From: Rhodoblastus sp963736175
GTDB taxonomy: Bacteria > Pseudomonadota > Alphaproteobacteria > Rhizobiales > Beijerinckiaceae
NCBI GenBank assembly: GCA_963736175.1
Contig: CAVTNU010000023.1
Coordinates: forward strand, 58,907 to 122,906
Direction of reading: 5' to 3'
DNA: 64,000 nt
Shown here: piece after piece, positions 60,802 through 64,000 of the stretch
Numbering within the stretch: the first letter of the stretch is position 1
Layout of the letters: every line of letters starts with the position of its first letter
Translations under genes and position numbers: made by a program
Notes under the pieces: generated by a model
What the model saw: only the letters and a program-made list of their open reading frames with translations
Told to the model about the DNA's origin: nothing
Database searches by the model: none

Positions 60802-63795
60802 CTAATGCGCCTCGTCCCAATTGTCGGCGGCGCGGGCGTCGACGCGCAACGGCGCGGAGAGTTCGACCGCCGGCAGCGCGGCGTTTTCCATCACGGCGCG
60901 CACCAGCGCGATGGTCGCCTCGACTTCGCCGTCGGGCGCCTCGAATACCAATTCGTCGTGCACCTGCAGCAACATGCGCGCTTGCAGCCGCGCCTCGGCG
61001 AGTTTTTCGTCCATGACGATCATGGCGCGGCGGATGATGTCGGCGGCGGCGCCTTGAATCGGCGCGTTGATCGCCGCCCGCTCGTTGAAGGCGCGTTCGG
61101 AGGCGTTGGACGCGTTGATGCGCGGGTAATGGCATTTGCGCCCGAACAGCGTCGTCACATAGCCCTGGTCGCGGCAGGCCTTCTTCGTCGCCTCCATGTA
61201 GACGCGAATGCCAGGAAACCGCTCGAAATATTTCTTGATGTAGGCGCCCGCCTCCTCGCGCGAAATGCCGAGCTGATTGGCGAGGCCGAAGGCCGAAATG
61301 CCGTAGACGATGCCGAAATTGATGGCCTTGGCGCGCCGGCGCACTTCGCCCGGCATGCCTTCGACCGGCACGCCGAACACTTCCGAGGCGGTGATGGCGT
61401 GAATGTCGAGACCGTCGGCGAAGGCCTTCTTCAACTGCGGGATATCGGCGATATGGGCGAGCAGTCGCAATTCGATCTGCGAATAATCGGCCGAAATCAG
61501 CTTGTGGCCGGGCGCGGCGACGAAGGCGCGGCGGATCTTGCGCCCGGCTTCGTTGCGCACCGGAATATTCTGCAAGTTCGGTTCGGACGACGACAGCCGC
61601 CCGGTCGAGGTCGCCGCCAGGGAATAGCTCGTATGCACGCGCCCGGTGCGCGGATTGAGAAAACGCGGCAGGGCTTCGGTATAGGTCGAGCGCAGTTTCT
61701 GCATCTGCCGCCAGTCGAGAATGCGCGCCGCCAGATCGTTGCCGCTTTCGGCCAGATCGTCGAGCACGCTGGCCGAGGTCGACCAGGCGCCCGTCGCGGT
61801 TTTCTTGCCGCCCTCCAGCCCGAATTTGCCGAACAGAATGTCGCCCAGTTGTTTGGGCGAGCCGAGATTGAAGCTCTCGCCGGCGAGTTGGTGAACCTCC
61901 GCTTCAAGCCGCGCCATGTCCTGCGCGAATTCACCAGACAGGCGCGAGAGAATCTGTCGGTCGATCTGGACGCCAGCGCGCTCCATTCGCGCCAGCGTCG
62001 CCGCCATCGGCCGCTCCAGCGTTTCGTAAACCGTGTTCATCGCCTCGGCGCACAGCCGCGGCTTGAGCACGCGCCAGAGCCGCAGCGTGACGTCGGCGTC
62101 CTCGGCGGAATATTCAGTCGCCTTGGCGATGGCGACGCGCGGAAAGCCGATGAAGCTCTTGCCCTGGCCGGCTACCTCGGCGAAGGCGATGGGCTGGTGG
62201 CCAAGGTGAATTTGCGACAGCTCGTCCATGCCGTGGCCGTGCACGCCGGCGTCGAGCGCGTAGGAGGCCAGCATCGTATCCTCGACCGGGGCGACCTCAA
62301 GACCGTGCTGGGCCAGTACGGCCAAGTCGAATTTGACGTTCTGGCCGATCTTGACCACGCCGGGCGCGGCGAGCAGCGGCCGCAGGCGCTCGAGCGCGCC
62401 GGCCAGCGGCAATTGGCCCGGCGCCGGCTCGCCGCCGCCGAACAGGTCGCCTTCGCCCTCGGATTTGTGGCCGAGCGGAATGTAGCAGGCCTTGCCGGGC
62501 GCCAGCGCCAGCGACACGCCGACAAGGGCGCATTGCTGGGGATCGAGGCCATCGGTCTCGGTGTCGAAACAGACCTCGCCCTGTTCGAAGGCCGCCGCGA
62601 TCCAGCGGTCGAGTTCGTCGAAACTGTCAATCGTGACATAGGCGGCGCGGTCGATCGGAAGCGCTTTGGCGGCCTGCGCGCGCTCCAGCGCCAGACGTTG
62701 CGGCGTCAGGGCGTCGTCGTCAGGCGGCGCGTTTTCGTCGCCGCCCTTGTCCGGCGCGCTGTCGCTTGCCGCCGCCGCCTCGACGATCTCGCCGTCGCGT
62801 CCGCGCCAGCCGTTCTTGCCGACGACATCGGCGTCCGGTTCGATCTGACCGGCGTCGACGTCGTATAATTCGCCGACGCGCCGGGTGATGGCGGTGAACT
62901 CCATCGCCTTGAGGAAGGCGACGAGGGTCTTGGCGTCGGGCGGGACCAGACGCAGGTCGTCCAGCGGCGTCTTCACCTCGACATCGTCGTCAAGCCGCAC
63001 CAGCCGACGTGACAGGCGCACCTTGTCCACCACCCGCGGATCGGTCAGCGTTTCGCGACGCTTGTTCTGCTTGATCTCGTCCGCGCGCGCCAGCAGCGTG
63101 TCGAGATCGCCGTATTCGTTGATGAGCTGCGCAGCGGTCTTGACGCCGACGCCGGGCGCTCCCGGCACGTTATCGGTCGAATCGCCGGCCAGCGCCTGCA
63201 CGTCGACGACTTTTTCCGGCGGCACGCCGAAATAGTCCTGCACTTGCGCCGGGCCGATGCGGCGCTCCTCGCGCTCGCCGGAGGCCGGATCGAACATGGC
63301 GACGCCCGGCCCGACGAGCTGCATCAGGTCCTTGTCGGCGGAGACGATCAGCACGTCGGCCCCGGCCGCCCGCGCCTGACGCACATAAGTGGCGATCAGG
63401 TCGTCGGCCTCGTAGACGTCCTGTTCGACCGGCGTCAGGCCGAAGGCGCGCACGGCGAGCCGGAACAGCGGAAATTGCGGCACGAGGTCTTCCGGCGGCT
63501 CCGACCGGTTGGCCTTGTATTCCGGGTAGATCGCCTTGCGGAAGGAGTTCTCGCTCTTGTCGAAGATGATCGCCAGATGCGTCGGCTTGATCCCCGCCGC
63601 GCCGTCACGCACGAATTGCAGGAGTTTCGTGCAAAACAGCCGCACCGCGCCGGTGGGCAGCCGGTCGGCGCGATAATTATATTTCTGGTCCTGCCGGATC
63701 GACTGGAAAAAGGCGCGAAAGATGAAATTCGAGCCGTCGACCAAAAACACGTGGTCGCCCGGCTTGATCGTGTCTAGCGCTGTGGTCTGGCTCAT
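60802..63795 (-). CDS. polA: DNA polymerase I
   Basis: Repair and Okazaki-fragment polymerase. ATG 63795 (MSQTTALDTIKPGDHVFLVD) gives 997 residues; the open frame to 63936 is rejected as it runs toward the tRNA promoter region. The 5'-nuclease domain (about 15-310) has LVDGSNFIFRAFF and VQALAGDSTDNVPGAPGVG. The proofreading domain keeps its acids (FDTETDGLDP). The polymerase domain has motif A ISADYSQIELRLLAHIA, the O helix region RRRAKAINFGIVYGISAFG and motif C VHDELVFE. An acidic/Ala linker near 325-365 separates nuclease and exonuclease parts. Confidence 0.98.
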   Translation of the reverse strand: MSQTTALDTIKPGDHVFLVDGSNFIFRAFFQSIRQDQKYNYRADRLPTGAVRLFCTKLLQFVRDGAAGIKPTHLAIIFDKSENSFRKAIYPEYKANRSEPPEDLVPQFPLFRLAVRAFGLTPVEQDVYEADDLIATYVRQARAAGADVLIVSADKDLMQLVGPGVAMFDPASGEREERRIGPAQVQDYFGVPPEKVVDVQALAGDSTDNVPGAPGVGVKTAAQLINEYGDLDTLLARADEIKQNKRRETLTDPRVVDKVRLSRRLVRLDDDVEVKTPLDDLRLVPPDAKTLVAFLKAMEFTAITRRVGELYDVDAGQIEPDADVVGKNGWRGRDGEIVEAAAASDSAPDKGGDENAPPDDDALTPQRLALERAQAAKALPIDRAAYVTIDSFDELDRWIAAAFEQGEVCFDTETDGLDPQQCALVGVSLALAPGKACYIPLGHKSEGEGDLFGGGEPAPGQLPLAGALERLRPLLAAPGVVKIGQNVKFDLAVLAQHGLEVAPVEDTMLASYALDAGVHGHGMDELSQIHLGHQPIAFAEVAGQGKSFIGFPRVAIAKATEYSAEDADVTLRLWRVLKPRLCAEAMNTVYETLERPMAATLARMERAGVQIDRQILSRLSGEFAQDMARLEAEVHQLAGESFNLGSPKQLGDILFGKFGLEGGKKTATGAWSTSASVLDDLAESGNDLAARILDWRQMQKLRSTYTEALPRFLNPRTGRVHTSYSLAATSTGRLSSSEPNLQNIPVRNEAGRKIRRAFVAAPGHKLISADYSQIELRLLAHIADIPQLKKAFADGLDIHAITASEVFGVPVEGMPGEVRRRAKAINFGIVYGISAFGLANQLGISREEAGAYIKKYFERFPGIRVYMEATKKACRDQGYVTTLFGRKCHYPRINASNASERAFNERAAINAPIQGAAADIIRRAMIVMDEKLAEARLQARMLLQVHDELVFEAPDGEVEATIALVRAVMENAALPAVELSAPLRVDARAADNWDEAH

Positions 63796-63956
63796 CGTTG
63801 GCTCGTGTTGGCGATCGGGACGGGGCTCGCGCGCGGTGTGACGACGCGTTCTCGGCCCTTTGCACGAAAAAACGCGGTCTTGAGCGCCGGCGCAAGGTAA
63901 AAGTTGCGACCGCGCCTTTACCTCGCGCGCTTCCATCGGCTACAAAGGCGCGCGAT

Positions 63957-64000
<44 letters not shown>

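Overview
The window is about 64 kb of GC-rich DNA that reads as chromosomal core of an alphaproteobacterium, most likely a member of Hyphomicrobiales (rhizobial or methylotroph relatives). This rests on the sucCDAB-lpd layout, a CobST cobaltochelatase pair, FtsK next to LolA, HemY with a mitofilin-like partner, two perfect CtrA-type boxes (TTAA-N7-TTAAC) and a short sRNA of the alpha-proteobacterial suhB/alpha-r14 type. No genus is assigned. No rRNA, CRISPR array, insertion sequence or prophage was seen. The only tRNA is a tRNA-Arg(CCG) cut by the right edge.

Layout. 1-7.8 kb: TCA cycle genes (3' part of sucC, sucD, sucA, sucB, lpd). 7.9-9.7 kb: a ClC anion channel/transporter with CBS domains. 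9.8-15.1 kb: efp facing epmA-epmB, the enzymes that modify EF-P, followed by a large MscS channel coupled by a 4-nt overlap. 15.2-17.8 kb: a CAP-domain lipoprotein, then a leftward set of a TerB-like gene, an SDR gene broken by a frameshift in a CG repeat, and a glutamine amidotransferase. 18.1-24.1 kb: the least conventional metabolic region, with two different PLP enzymes and an ATP-grasp enzyme on + facing an active and a degenerate ParA-like ATPase on -.

24.3-32 kb: lolA, ftsK, cobT, cobS and a zinc-ribbon/J-domain protein, all on -, and bolA on +. 32-36.7 kb: D,D-carboxypeptidase coupled to a His-rich COG0523 GTPase, a FemAB/BioF2-like acyltransferase and an S4 protein. 36.7-41.3 kb (-): rplS, hemY, a mitofilin-like gene whose best upstream start is followed at once by an amber codon, and a CoA-ester lyase. 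41.7-48.1 kb: beta-carbonic anhydrase, TetR regulator, asd, a soluble CZB/PilZ-like chemoreceptor, an NTF2-like protein and an RluA pseudouridine synthase. 48.2-53.8 kb: ftsY, septation protein A, pheS, pheT.

53.9-55.4 kb is an accessory insertion that looks AT-richer: an HNH-like (HHIVEQ) nuclease toxin candidate with its own promoter, followed immediately by a DUF2019 HEAT-like gene as probable immunity protein. 55.6-59.3 kb: 3-oxoacid CoA-transferase subunits, an ICMT-like methyltransferase with a MarR regulator, and a divergent zinc-free quinone oxidoreductase-like enzyme. 59.4 kb carries the sRNA gene on the - strand with a near-consensus sigma-70 promoter and an intrinsic terminator. 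59.7-63.8 kb: a stand-alone RecD-like helicase facing polA.

The observations most worth following up are the toxin/immunity pair, the unannotated sRNA gene, the PLP/PLP/ATP-grasp cluster beside the ParA-like pair, the codon-3 amber in the mitofilin-like gene, and the two CtrA boxes.
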